Source: an uncultured Cocleimonas sp. (GTDB lineage: Bacteria; Pseudomonadota; Gammaproteobacteria; Thiotrichales; Thiotrichaceae). Taken from it: a stretch of DNA of 19,296 nt. The position numbers and the translations under genes were made by a program. The notes under the pieces were generated by a model. It searched no databases. It was not told where the DNA came from and was given only the letters and a program-made list of their open reading frames with translations. The stretch lies in the NCBI GenBank assembly GCA_937974135.1, contig CALJIH010000010.1:1-19296 (forward strand), read 5' to 3'. This document shows positions 1 to 7,887 of this stretch, piece after piece (the first letter of the stretch is position 1; every line of letters begins with the position of its first letter).

Positions 1-24
1 TCCTTTACACACAAACTTTAAATC

Positions 25-55
25 AAAAGTGCGCAAAAGTGGGGGGGTGTCTTTT
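25..55 (+). repeat. Dispersed G-run repeat, copy 1 (short form)
   Basis: The head motif is at 35-55 (AAAAGT, seven G, TGT, CTTTT). It is directly preceded at 25-34 by AAAAGTGCGC, which matches the tail end of other copies, so this looks like a copy reduced to its two ends. It starts 8 bases past the xerC stop; read in the xerC direction the strand is C-rich. The A of the usual GTAGGGGGG core is G here, so total length is unchanged. Confidence 0.8.
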
Positions 56-62
56 AAATCAA

Positions 63-968
63 TTATTCTGTCTTTTTCTTGCGTGCGCGGGGGTGCGCTT
101 TGTCATAGACATTTGCCAGATGCTGAAAATCAAGATGCGTATAAATTTGTGTGGTACTGATATCAGCATGACCTAGGAGTTCTTGAACCGCGCGTAAATC
201 TCCAGAAGATTCAAGGATATGACTGGCAAAAGAATGACGCAATTTATGCGGATGTATATGTTGTGATAGGCCTTGTTTCTTGCGCCAATAACTTAAGCGT
301 TGTTGTATAGATCGTGTGCTGATTCGGTTACCGCGTTTACTCACAAATAAAGCCGTTTCATCATGATTCGCGATGGTATTTCGTTCTGATATCCAGCCTT
401 GTAATGCTTCAACTGCCTTACTGCCAATGGGGAGCAATCTTTCCTTATTGCCTTTACCGATGGCGCGTAAAGATTTTTCTTGAAAATCGATACTGTCAAG
501 ATTGAGATTTACCAATTCTGACAAACGTAAACCTGAAGAATAAAATAATTCCATAATTGCGCGATCGCGTATCGCTAAAATACTGTCTGCAGGAATATTT
601 AACAGCTGTGAGAGGCTGTCGGTGTCAAGGGTATCCGGTAATTTACTGGCTGACTTTGGCGCGCGTATATCAACCGCAGGATTATTTTTGAGTAAGCGTT
701 TTCGAATCAGAAAATTATAAAAACTGCGCAACGAAGATAATTTGCGCTGTAGAGTTTTACTACCGATTCCTTGTCGATGTAGCCCTGCAACCCAGTTTCT
801 TATATGCAGGTTATCTGCTAGGGTAATATCTTCACATTGATTGTTTTTAAGCCAATCTTGAAACTGATTTAAGTCTCTTTCATAACTATCAAGAGTATGG
901 CTAGAGTATTGTTTTTCGAATTGAAGGTAGTCTTTGAATTGCTGCGTATGAGAGATTGACTGATTCAC
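63..968 (-). CDS. xerC: Tyrosine recombinase XerC
   Basis: Site-specific recombinase that, with XerD, resolves chromosome dimers at dif. The 301-residue length matches the family (about 300). The N-terminal SAM-like core-binding domain covers about residues 10-95 and the catalytic domain about 110-295. All six catalytic residues are visible: R148 (GLRLSEL), K172 (GKGNK), H241 and R244 (HKLRH), H267 (LLGHAD) and the nucleophile Y276 (IYTHL). The start is a GTG with no strong Shine-Dalgarno and no nearby ATG; the N-terminus fits XerC length. It is the last gene of a minus-strand dapF–DUF484–xerC operon, 48 bases after DUF484, an order typical of gammaproteobacteria. Its stop is followed at once by repeat copy 1. 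XerD is the only realistic alternative, and the dapF linkage favours XerC. Confidence 0.95.
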   Translation of the reverse strand: MNQSISHTQQFKDYLQFEKQYSSHTLDSYERDLNQFQDWLKNNQCEDITLADNLHIRNWVAGLHRQGIGSKTLQRKLSSLRSFYNFLIRKRLLKNNPAVDIRAPKSASKLPDTLDTDSLSQLLNIPADSILAIRDRAIMELFYSSGLRLSELVNLNLDSIDFQEKSLRAIGKGNKERLLPIGSKAVEALQGWISERNTIANHDETALFVSKRGNRISTRSIQQRLSYWRKKQGLSQHIHPHKLRHSFASHILESSGDLRAVQELLGHADISTTQIYTHLDFQHLANVYDKAHPRARKKKTE

Positions 969-1016
969 GGCTGGTAAAATGTATTGAATAAATACAAAGG
1001 CCTCTCTGCTAATCCA

Positions 1017-1727
1017 TTATTTATTGTGGTAAGTGATACTGGTTGAAATTAGTTCACCAAGATGGCTAATAAATACGGTGCCCATACCAGGGTGGAATCG
1101 GCTTTCGTCTTCACTACCCAATGCCAAGATTCCTAATTTTTCAGTGCTAAACAAGGGCACCAAAGCAGTAGAGTTGACGCGGTCTGTATTTTTCTCAAAC
1201 AGAAACGCTTGTTGTTCTTCGTTTAAACGTCCACAAATGGGTCGTTTGGTTTTGAATAAATTTGAAAAGCTTTTTAAATTTTTGTTGGTTGGTTCAACAA
1301 AATGTAAGGTATCGTCACCACCAATAATCTTTAATGTAACAAAGTCCGCATTAAAATCTTCACGCAACACCTCTTGGCAGGTACCAATAACATCATCAAT
1401 GCCGTCAGCACGCATTAACTCTAAAGTGAATCTTTGTAGGCGAGTAACGATTTGTTCATTGCCACGCGCGGTGCGAATCAAACCATTGAGTTGTTCTTCT
1501 AGGTCACGACTTTTTTCGCGTAAAATTGCAACTTGGCGTTCGATTAGTGATGAGGTTCCAGCCTCGTGGGGCACTTGGATATTTGCCAGTAAATCGGTAT
1601 GACGTTGAAAGAAATCAGGATGGGAAGCGAGGTATTTCGCAATGATGCTTTCGTCCATCATCGCATCAGCAATAATCGACTCATCTTCTTTATCGCTATT
1701 AAGTTCCTTTTTTACGTCTGAACCCAT
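1017..1727 (-). CDS. DUF484 family protein (GAF-like)
   Basis: A 236-residue cytoplasmic protein of the DUF484 family, whose members nearly always sit between dapF and xerC in gammaproteobacteria; the biochemical role is unknown. The acidic N-terminus is followed by the characteristic stretch around residues 25-60 (IIAKYLASHPDFF, then a TDLL segment). A predicted coiled-coil helix covers about 62-105 (LIERQVAILREKSRDLEEQL), and a GAF-like domain follows from about 105 to the end. It begins 22 bases after the dapF stop, so co-translation or at least co-transcription is likely. No catalytic motif is visible. Family assignment is from sequence pattern and gene order. Confidence 0.88.
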   Translation of the reverse strand: MGSDVKKELNSDKEDESIIADAMMDESIIAKYLASHPDFFQRHTDLLANIQVPHEAGTSSLIERQVAILREKSRDLEEQLNGLIRTARGNEQIVTRLQRFTLELMRADGIDDVIGTCQEVLREDFNADFVTLKIIGGDDTLHFVEPTNKNLKSFSNLFKTKRPICGRLNEEQQAFLFEKNTDRVNSTALVPLFSTEKLGILALGSEDESRFHPGMGTVFISHLGELISTSITYHNK

Positions 1728-1749
1728 TTAATTCTCCAATTGATTGTTT

Positions 1750-2580
1750 TTAGAGTGAAATCTTTCCTTTAAATACAGTCGATGCTGATCCTGTCATCAT
1801 AACTGGATTTTTCTCACCTGCCCAGTGAATTGATAAATTGCCACCGAGTAATTGGGTTTCAACGTTGTTATCTAACTTGCCTAGAATGATTCCAGCCACC
1901 ACTGCGGCACAAGCCCCTGTACCACAGGCTTGAGTTTCCCCGACACCGCGTTCATATACTCTCAATTTAATTTCTGATCGATTGATTATTTGCATAAACC
2001 CTACGTTAACTGAATTGGGGTAGTGCGGGTCGTTTTGTAGTGCCTTACCAATTCTTTCAACTTCGGCAGTATTCACATCATCCACTAAAATGACTGCATG
2101 AGGATTTCCCATAGATATTGCGCTGAAGTGTAGTTTGTCTCCATCGATATCAAGTTCATAGATTTCCTGAGTTTCTGTCGCAATAAAAGGAATATCTTTA
2201 GGTGTAAAAACGGGAGTGCCCATATCAACAGTTACATCACCGTTTTGCTGTCGATTGAGTGTTAACCGAGCATTTGATGTTACCACTGATATCTCATTTT
2301 TATCGGTTAAACCTTCATCATGTACAAAATTAGCAAAACAGCGCGCACCATTCCCACATTGCTCAACTTCACCACCGTCGTTATTGAAAATTCGGTAACG
2401 AAAATCAGCAGTTTCATCATCTGATTCTTCGACCAATAATAATTGATCACAGCCAACACCGAAGCGACGGTCAGCAATGTATTTTACTTGCTGATCGTTT
2501 AGTGATATGTCTTGGCTTATGGCATTAATCATAACGAAATCATTACCAAGTCCGTGCATTTTTGTGAATTGTATTTCCAT
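1750..2580 (-). CDS. dapF: Diaminopimelate epimerase DapF
   Basis: Converts LL- to meso-diaminopimelate, the penultimate step of lysine synthesis and the source of the peptidoglycan cross-linking residue. At 276 residues it has the usual length. Both halves of the pseudo-symmetric fold carry their catalytic cysteine: C75 in EQCGNGARC and C219 in QACGTGAC. The N-terminal FTKMHGLGNDF and the SMGNPHA stretch near 156-162 are standard family signatures. It is the first gene of the minus-strand operon with DUF484 and xerC, and is divergent from tusA across a 191-base AT-rich space that must hold its promoter. Nothing is missing or unusual. Confidence 0.97.
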   Translation of the reverse strand: MEIQFTKMHGLGNDFVMINAISQDISLNDQQVKYIADRRFGVGCDQLLLVEESDDETADFRYRIFNNDGGEVEQCGNGARCFANFVHDEGLTDKNEISVVTSNARLTLNRQQNGDVTVDMGTPVFTPKDIPFIATETQEIYELDIDGDKLHFSAISMGNPHAVILVDDVNTAEVERIGKALQNDPHYPNSVNVGFMQIINRSEIKLRVYERGVGETQACGTGACAAVVAGIILGKLDNNVETQLLGGNLSIHWAGEKNPVMMTGSASTVFKGKISL

Positions 2581-2692
2581 AAAAAAAAGCTTGTTACTCG
2601 TGTTTTTTCAATTTCTTAGTCTACCTTATAAATATAAGCGCTTCATAGTTGATTTCAAAGCAAATCAGACGGTATCTTTGAATTAAATGCTG

Positions 2693-2727
2693 TGCTAATA
2701 TAAACAATATAATGATATGCTAATATA
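2693..2727 (+). promoter_or_regulatory. Possible extended -10 elements upstream of tusA
   Basis: The 10-base sequence TGCTAATATA occurs twice, at 2693-2702 and 2718-2727, 25 bases apart in the divergent dapF/tusA spacer. Each fits an extended -10 (TGn followed by TAATAT), but no convincing -35 lies 16-18 bases upstream of either. The direct repeat could instead be a binding site. Weak support. Confidence 0.25.
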
Positions 2728-2771
2728 GATTAATTATAGTTAAAATATCGATAACTAAATGGAGGAAATAA

Positions 2772-3005
2772 ATGAGCGAGTTTGATGAAGAATTAGATGC
2801 CAGAGGCCTAAGTTGTCCATTACCCATATTGCGTGCTAAAAAAGCCATCAATGGACTAGAGCCAGAGCAAACTTTGAAGATTATGGCGACTGACCCAGGT
2901 TCGGTAAAAGACTTTGAAGCGTTTTGTAAGCAAACGGGTAATGAGTTGTTATCTTCAACTGAGGAAGACGATAATTTCATTTTCTTAATCAAAAAAGGTT
3001 CTTAA
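2772..3005 (+). CDS. tusA: TusA-family sulfur carrier protein
   Basis: A small cytoplasmic sulfurtransferase/sulfur carrier of 77 residues, in the normal size range. The family hallmark CPxP is present as SCPLP, with the persulfide-carrying cysteine at residue 15, preceded by the typical LDARGL lead-in. The rest fits the two-layer alpha/beta fold, ending in the FIFLIKK strand. A strong Shine-Dalgarno (GGAGGA at 2761-2766) is 5-6 bases from the ATG. It has its own terminator at 3028-3052 and is probably monocistronic. In this family the role may be tRNA 2-thiouridine synthesis or sulfur trafficking in sulfur-oxidising metabolism; nothing adjacent (no dsrE, rhd or hdr) decides between them. Confidence 0.9.
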   Translation: MSEFDEELDARGLSCPLPILRAKKAINGLEPEQTLKIMATDPGSVKDFEAFCKQTGNELLSSTEEDDNFIFLIKKGS

Positions 3006-3027
3006 TCGATCTTTAAAACTGAATTTT

Positions 3028-3052
3028 AAAAGCACCTTCGGGTGCTTTTTTT
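3028..3052 (+). terminator. Rho-independent terminator of tusA
   Basis: A 9-bp perfect stem (AAAAGCACC / GGTGCTTTT) closes a stable TTCG tetraloop and runs into a T tract. It lies 23 bases after the tusA stop and separates tusA from bioF. Confidence 0.93.
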
Positions 3053-3076
3053 ATGCCTACAGATTATGATTAAATC

Positions 3077-4249
3077 ATGAGAAATGATCCTGCCAGCATT
3101 AAAGCCTTTCTATCAGAGCGTAAAAAGCAATCACTATATCGTTCGCTGAGAGTTAGCCAGTCTGCTCAGCAGCCGGTTATGTTTATTGACGGTAAAGAAT
3201 GCTTAAATTTTTGTAGTAATGATTATTTAGGTTTGGCGAATCATCCTGAAATTATTACATCTTTTAAAACAGCTGCGGATGTATACGGCGTTGGTAGTGG
3301 GGCATCCCATTTAATTAACGGACATTCAAAAGAACACCAAAAACTTGAAGATGCGATTGCTGAATTTACAGGGCGCGATAATGCGTTACTTTTTTCAAAT
3401 GGTTATATGGCAAACATGGGTGTTATAAATGCGTTGCTAAATCGAGGTGATTTGCTTTTCCAAGATCGACTCAATCATGCGTCTTTAATTGATGCGGGTT
3501 TGCTATCAAAGGCAAAAATGCAGCGTTATCAACATAATGATATGAATCATCTTCTAAAGCTTTATGCAAAGATAAGCGAAGAAGACAAATCTAGAAATAG
3601 CATGCTTGTGACTGATGGCGTGTTTAGTATGGATGGTGATGAAGCGGCAATTCGAGAACTTTCAAATTTAAGCAAAAAACACCAAGCATGGCTGATGGTA
3701 GATGATGCTCATGGCTTTGGTGTATTGGGTGAAACAGGTGCCGGTTTATTGCAGCAGGAAAATTTATCTCAAGATGATATCCCAATTTTAATGGCGACAT
3801 TAGGCAAAGCCTGTGGCACCTCTGGTGCATTTGTAGCGGGCAGTCATGATTTAATTGAATATCTAAAACAAACTGCGCGTACCTTTATATACACAACAGC
3901 ACTACCCTCAAGCATTGCCGCGGCGACATTAACTAGCCTTAAAATTATTCAAAATGACACTTGGCGACGTGAGCATTTACGGGCGTTGATTTCACGGTTT
4001 AAATCAGGTGCAGAGCAATTAGAAATCCAACTTATGCCTTCAAATACTGCTATTCAACCTATTGTGGTAGGTAGCACTGCAAAAGCCGTGGAACTTAGTA
4101 ACGCTCTTGAGGATCAAAATATTTTAGTGACGGCAATTCGTCCACCAACGGTACCTGATGGGTCTTCAAGATTACGCGTTACATTTTCAGCAAATCATAC
4201 GTTTGATCATGTTGACATGCTTTTATCTGCGTTGAACAAAGTCTGTTAA
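3077..4249 (+). CDS. bioF: 8-amino-7-oxononanoate synthase BioF
   Basis: A PLP-dependent alpha-oxoamine synthase condensing L-alanine with pimeloyl-ACP or -CoA in biotin synthesis. Its 390 residues are normal for BioF. Visible motifs are NDYLGLA near 48-54, the GSGASHLINGHS glycine-rich stretch near 73-84, H134 (RLNHAS), the D209/H212 pair (VDDAHGFG) that positions the PLP ring, and the Schiff-base lysine K244 in TLGKACGTSG. It begins 25 bases after the tusA terminator, with no strong ribosome site. Other bio genes (bioB, C, D, A) are not nearby, so it is separated from the usual operon. Paralogues such as glycine C-acetyltransferase are possible, but the sequence reads as BioF. Repeat copy 2 starts 8 bases after its stop. 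Confidence 0.88.
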   Translation: MRNDPASIKAFLSERKKQSLYRSLRVSQSAQQPVMFIDGKECLNFCSNDYLGLANHPEIITSFKTAADVYGVGSGASHLINGHSKEHQKLEDAIAEFTGRDNALLFSNGYMANMGVINALLNRGDLLFQDRLNHASLIDAGLLSKAKMQRYQHNDMNHLLKLYAKISEEDKSRNSMLVTDGVFSMDGDEAAIRELSNLSKKHQAWLMVDDAHGFGVLGETGAGLLQQENLSQDDIPILMATLGKACGTSGAFVAGSHDLIEYLKQTARTFIYTTALPSSIAAATLTSLKIIQNDTWRREHLRALISRFKSGAEQLEIQLMPSNTAIQPIVVGSTAKAVELSNALEDQNILVTAIRPPTVPDGSSRLRVTFSANHTFDHVDMLLSALNKVC

Positions 4250-4256
4250 TCTGCTT

Positions 4257-4347
4257 AAAAAGACACCCCCCTACTTTTGTGGGGTTTGTTAATTATAATC
4301 ATAGGATTATCATTGTTATGTTGAGTAAACCTCGGCTTCGCACTTTT
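4257..4347 (-). repeat. Dispersed G-run repeat, copy 2
   Basis: The head lies at 4257-4278; on the minus strand it reads AAAAGTAGGGGGGTGTC then a T run. The tail is at 4325-4347 (GTAAACCTCGGCTTCGCAC then TTTT on the plus strand) and closely matches the tail of copy 3 at 6278-6300; similarity continues to a shared TATTCA ending at 4358. The copy begins 8 bases past the bioF stop and fills most of the bioF–mscS spacer. The C-rich strand is the sense strand of bioF. Confidence 0.85.
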
Positions 4348-4394
4348 GGCAATATTCAGTTATATTCCTAGCTTCAAGGGCTAATAATGAAAGG

Positions 4395-6185
4395 ATGCTA
4401 TCCGTTTTGCTACGCTGTTTTCCCCAATTCAATAAACGAGTAATGGTTGTCATGCAACAGCTGTTGAAGTTTGGATTATGGAGTAAAGTTCTCATAGGGA
4501 TTTTATTGGTATTTACTTTTTCAATTTCAAGCCTTGCAGACAATGAAGAAAACAGTGCTGATAAAGCAGATGAAAATCCCATTGCCGTGGCAAAGGCGAA
4601 ACAAAAAGCACAACTGACCACCCAAACGCTCACAACCTTATTGAATTTTGTCGAATTAGAAGCACAGCTTCGTAATGATTTGGACGATCTTTCCAATAGC
4701 GTTAAAAATTCTTTAAGCGATACCGAGTTAAATGATTTAAAAGCCCAGATAGCAAAAACAGAAGAAAAGTTAAAAGAAACGTCCTTAAACATAGAAAATA
4801 TCGCCGCTAATACAGACTTAGCGCTGCTGCGTAATAACAAAGAAGAACCGTTTAATTTGCAAAAAGAGCTGCTTTCATTGTTAGAGCCAGCAATGAAAGA
4901 AATGAAAAGTGCCACTAGCGATGTCAGGCTAAAGGCAGAACTACGAGAGAGAATCGAATTTTTCAAAGCCAGAGAACCGATTGCCCGAGAAGCTTTAAAG
5001 AATATTTCTGAATTAAATCGCGCAAATTCAAACCCCAAGATTAAACAAGCATTGATTAAGATGAATCGTAATTGGTCAAAACAGTTAGTATTCATTCAAA
5101 GCGAACTTCAAGCTAAAGAACTACAACTTGAGAAAATTCTTTCACAAGAAAATTCTTTGGAAAGCCAATCCGAAAGTATCTTTAAGAACTTTTTCCAGCG
5201 TCGCGGTTGGACGCTTATCCAAGCGCTATTAGCTGTAATTGGTGTAATCATTATTTCTCGAATTATTTTGAAAATTATTACCTCAACGGTAAAGGGTTAT
5301 CGAGCTGAACATCGAGGCGTGCAACTTAGAGTGATTGATTTATTACATAGAGTCATTACTTTTCTTTTTGCGATCATTGCACCTATGGTGGTTTTCTATA
5401 TTGAAGAAGACTGGGTTTTGTTCAGTTTAGGTGTGTTGTTGTTTTTCTCTCTTGCGTGGACATTAAGGCACGCAATACCTCGTTATTGGACACAATTAGA
5501 AATATTTTTAAATGTAGGGCCAGTACGCGAAGGAGAGCGCTTGGAATTAGATGGTATTCCTTGGAGAGTCAAACACATCAATATGTATTCCATTTTGGAA
5601 AACCCAACGGCAGGATTCACACAACGTATTGATATCAATGATCTGGTAAGTTTGCGTTCTCGTCCTGTGGAGTCTGATGAACCTTGGTTTCCCTGTAAAA
5701 AAGGCGATTGGGTTATTTTAAAGGATGGGGTGCGAGGTAAAATTATTGGGCTCTCGATGGAACTAGTACAAATCATTCAGCGTGGTGGGGCTTTATCCAC
5801 TTATCAAATGAGTGATTTTCTTGCCCAATCACCTAAAAATTTATCCAAGAGTTTTCGTATTAAAGAAACGATTGGTATTGGCTATCAGCACCAGAAAGAA
5901 AGCACTGTTGAAATTGTACAAATTCTTGAAGCGGGTATTAATCAGAGAGCTATTGATGAAGGTTATAAAGACAGCGTACAAAGTATTAAAGTGGAATTTG
6001 AAGCTGCCGCTGATTCATCATTAAATTTGGTTGTAATTGCTGATTTTAAAGGCGATGTTGCGGATATCTATAATCGTTTAAGACGTTCTATTCAGCGCTG
6101 GAGTGTTGATATTTGTACTGAAAATGATTGGAGCATTCCATATCCACAATTAGAACTCCATGCAGAAAAGCTGTTTCGAGCATAA
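4395..6185 (+). CDS. MscS-family mechanosensitive ion channel protein
   Basis: An inner-membrane channel-like protein that probably releases solutes on hypo-osmotic shock. The longest frame is 596 residues, but the signal-like segment (MQQLLKFGLWSKVLIG through SSLA, before DNEE) fits a start at 4443 or 4452 better; the ribosome sites do not decide. A long charged, coiled-coil periplasmic region covers about 55-260. Transmembrane segments follow at about 273-295 and 319-362. An MscS beta-domain follows (FLNVGPVREGERLEL near 368-382), then a soluble alpha/beta C-terminal domain with the family's IPYPQ near 582-586. It has fewer membrane helices than large MscK-type proteins. It lies between repeat copies 2 and 3 and is followed by ubiD. 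Confidence 0.85.
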   Translation: MLSVLLRCFPQFNKRVMVVMQQLLKFGLWSKVLIGILLVFTFSISSLADNEENSADKADENPIAVAKAKQKAQLTTQTLTTLLNFVELEAQLRNDLDDLSNSVKNSLSDTELNDLKAQIAKTEEKLKETSLNIENIAANTDLALLRNNKEEPFNLQKELLSLLEPAMKEMKSATSDVRLKAELRERIEFFKAREPIAREALKNISELNRANSNPKIKQALIKMNRNWSKQLVFIQSELQAKELQLEKILSQENSLESQSESIFKNFFQRRGWTLIQALLAVIGVIIISRIILKIITSTVKGYRAEHRGVQLRVIDLLHRVITFLFAIIAPMVVFYIEEDWVLFSLGVLLFFSLAWTLRHAIPRYWTQLEIFLNVGPVREGERLELDGIPWRVKHINMYSILENPTAGFTQRIDINDLVSLRSRPVESDEPWFPCKKGDWVILKDGVRGKIIGLSMELVQIIQRGGALSTYQMSDFLAQSPKNLSKSFRIKETIGIGYQHQKESTVEIVQILEAGINQRAIDEGYKDSVQSIKVEFEAAADSSLNLVVIADFKGDVADIYNRLRRSIQRWSVDICTENDWSIPYPQLELHAEKLFRA

Positions 6186-6204
6186 AAAATACTGCAAATA
6201 GATT

Positions 6205-6300
6205 AAAAAGACACCCCCGTACTTTTATGCGATTATCCGCTATGAAAAGAAATATCGTTAACTCCTATATTGCCTCGCTAAACCTCGTCTTGGCACTTTT
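6205..6300 (-). repeat. Dispersed G-run repeat, copy 3
   Basis: The head is at 6205-6226, with one substitution in the G run (GTACGGGGGTGTC on the minus strand) and unchanged length. The tail at 6278-6300 (CTAAACCTCGTCTTGGCAC then TTTT, plus strand) matches copy 2, as does the TATTCA at 6305-6310. The middle (about 6262-6290, CTCCTATATTGCCTCGC) resembles the 79-bp unit in copy 4. It starts 20 bases past the mscS stop and ends 40 bases before ubiD, so it forms nearly the whole spacer. Confidence 0.85.
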
Positions 6301-6339
6301 AAGGTATTCAATCAACTATAGCAACGCTATTATTTAACC

Positions 6340-7806
6340 ATGAAATATAAAGATCTGCGTGACTTCATTGCACAACTTGAATCCCAAGGTGAGCTAAAAC
6401 GTATCACTCAAGAAATTGATCCTAATCTGGAAATGACAGAAATTTGTGATCGAACTTTGCGTGCGGGTGGCCCAGCGTTGTTGTTTGAAAACCCTAAAGG
6501 TTTCGATACGCCTGTTTTAGGAAATTTATTCGGCACCCCAGAACGAGTTGCAATGGGTATGGGCGAAAACTCTGTGAGCGCATTGCGAGATGTGGGTACA
6601 CTCTTAGCGAGTCTTAAAGAGCCATCACCACCTAAAGGGATCAAGGATGCCATGCAATCGATTCCTAAATTTAAAAAAGTTCTAGATATGGCGCCCAAGA
6701 AAATTAAAAAGGCGGCATGTCAGGAATTTATTCTAGAAGGTGATGATGTAGATTTATCAAAGCTACCCATACAAACTTGTTGGCCTGGAGATGTAGCGCC
6801 TTTAATTACTTGGGGATTAGTAATCACCAAAGGCTCACGCAAACCACGTCAGAATCTTGGTATTTACCGACAACAAGTGATTGGTAAAAATCGAGTCATT
6901 ATGCGCTGGTTATCGCATCGTGGGGGTGCTTTAGATTTTCGAGACTGGCAAGAGACTAATCCAGGAGAACCATTTCCAATTACTGTAGCATTAGGCGCTG
7001 ATCCTGCAACGATTTTAGGTGCGGTGACACCAGTACCAGATACTTTATCAGAATATGCTTTTGCGGGTTTATTACGTGGCTCTCGCACCGAAGTGACCAA
7101 ATGCATGGGTAATGATTTACAAGTACCCGCATCAGCAGAGTATGTTCTAGAAGGATATTTATATCCTGATGATATGGCAGATGAAGGCCCATATGGTGAC
7201 CACACTGGTTATTACAATGAAGTTGAACGTTTTCCCGTTTTCACTATTGAGCGCATCACACATCGCAAAGATCCGATTTACCACAGTACTTATACGGGCA
7301 GACCACCTGATGAGCCTGCAATGTTGGGTGTAGCTTTAAATGAAGTATTTGTGCCAATTTTGCAAAAACAGTTTCCTGAAATAACTGATTTTTACCTACC
7401 GCCAGAAGGATGCTCCTATCGAATGGCCGTGGTTAGTATGAAAAAACAATATCCAGGTCATGCCAAAAGAGTCATGTTGGGTGTTTGGTCATTCTTAAGA
7501 CAATTCATGTATACCAAATTTGTGATTGTAGTTGATGATGATATCAATACACGAAGTTGGGATGATGTTATTTGGGCAATGACGACACGCATGGACCCTG
7601 CTCGCGACACAACAACTATAGAAAACACCCCCATTGATTATCTAGATTTTGCCTCACCTGTGTCAGGTTTAGGCTCAAAAATGGGTTTTGATGCGACCAA
7701 TAAATGGCAAGGTGAGACGGATCGTGAATGGGGTGAACCTATTCTTATGAGTGATGAGGTTAAAGAAAAAATTGACAAGATTTGGAATGATTTAGGAATA
7801 GATTAA
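6340..7806 (+). CDS. ubiD: 4-hydroxy-3-polyprenylbenzoate decarboxylase UbiD
   Basis: A prenylated-FMN-dependent decarboxylase of ubiquinone biosynthesis; it needs UbiX to make the cofactor, and ubiX is not in this window. At 488 residues it is near the usual 490-500 and is recognisably close to the enterobacterial enzyme over its full length. Cofactor and metal-site stretches are NLGIYRQQ (R177), MRWLSHRGG from about 188, and the catalytic acid region DEGPYGDHTGYY (E282). Further conserved blocks are STYTGRPPDEPA, LPPEGCSYR and MDPARDT. The start fits MKYKDLRDF of the family; there is no strong ribosome site. It is probably transcribed either with mscS or from a promoter within or after repeat copy 3. 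Confidence 0.97.
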   Translation: MKYKDLRDFIAQLESQGELKRITQEIDPNLEMTEICDRTLRAGGPALLFENPKGFDTPVLGNLFGTPERVAMGMGENSVSALRDVGTLLASLKEPSPPKGIKDAMQSIPKFKKVLDMAPKKIKKAACQEFILEGDDVDLSKLPIQTCWPGDVAPLITWGLVITKGSRKPRQNLGIYRQQVIGKNRVIMRWLSHRGGALDFRDWQETNPGEPFPITVALGADPATILGAVTPVPDTLSEYAFAGLLRGSRTEVTKCMGNDLQVPASAEYVLEGYLYPDDMADEGPYGDHTGYYNEVERFPVFTIERITHRKDPIYHSTYTGRPPDEPAMLGVALNEVFVPILQKQFPEITDFYLPPEGCSYRMAVVSMKKQYPGHAKRVMLGVWSFLRQFMYTKFVIVVDDDINTRSWDDVIWAMTTRMDPARDTTTIENTPIDYLDFASPVSGLGSKMGFDATNKWQGETDREWGEPILMSDEVKEKIDKIWNDLGID

Positions 7807-7887
7807 ATTTAAGTTATTGAGAAATATAAAAAAAGTTGAACTATAATATTTTTTATACGAACATTTTTTACAGTGGAGATTGATGTT

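Noticed and set aside
35..55. Phase-variable homopolymeric G tract
   Set aside because: The six G runs differ by base substitutions (for example GTGG and GTAC variants) but keep the same overall length, and none lies in a coding or obvious promoter position.
1033..1602. 189-residue plus-strand frame inside the DUF484 gene
   Set aside because: It lies antisense to a recognised gene in a conserved operon and its product has no recognisable domain.
4316..5095. 259-residue minus-strand frame over the start of mscS
   Set aside because: It is a low-complexity Ser/Phe-rich translation antisense to the coiled-coil region of the channel gene, so it is a composition artefact.
25..6300. Integron attC sites suggested by repeats just after stop codons next to a tyrosine recombinase gene
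   Set aside because: The recombinase has the XerC operon context and no integrase-specific insertion. The flanking genes are core genes in both orientations. The repeats lack the paired RYYYAAC/GTTRRRY ends.
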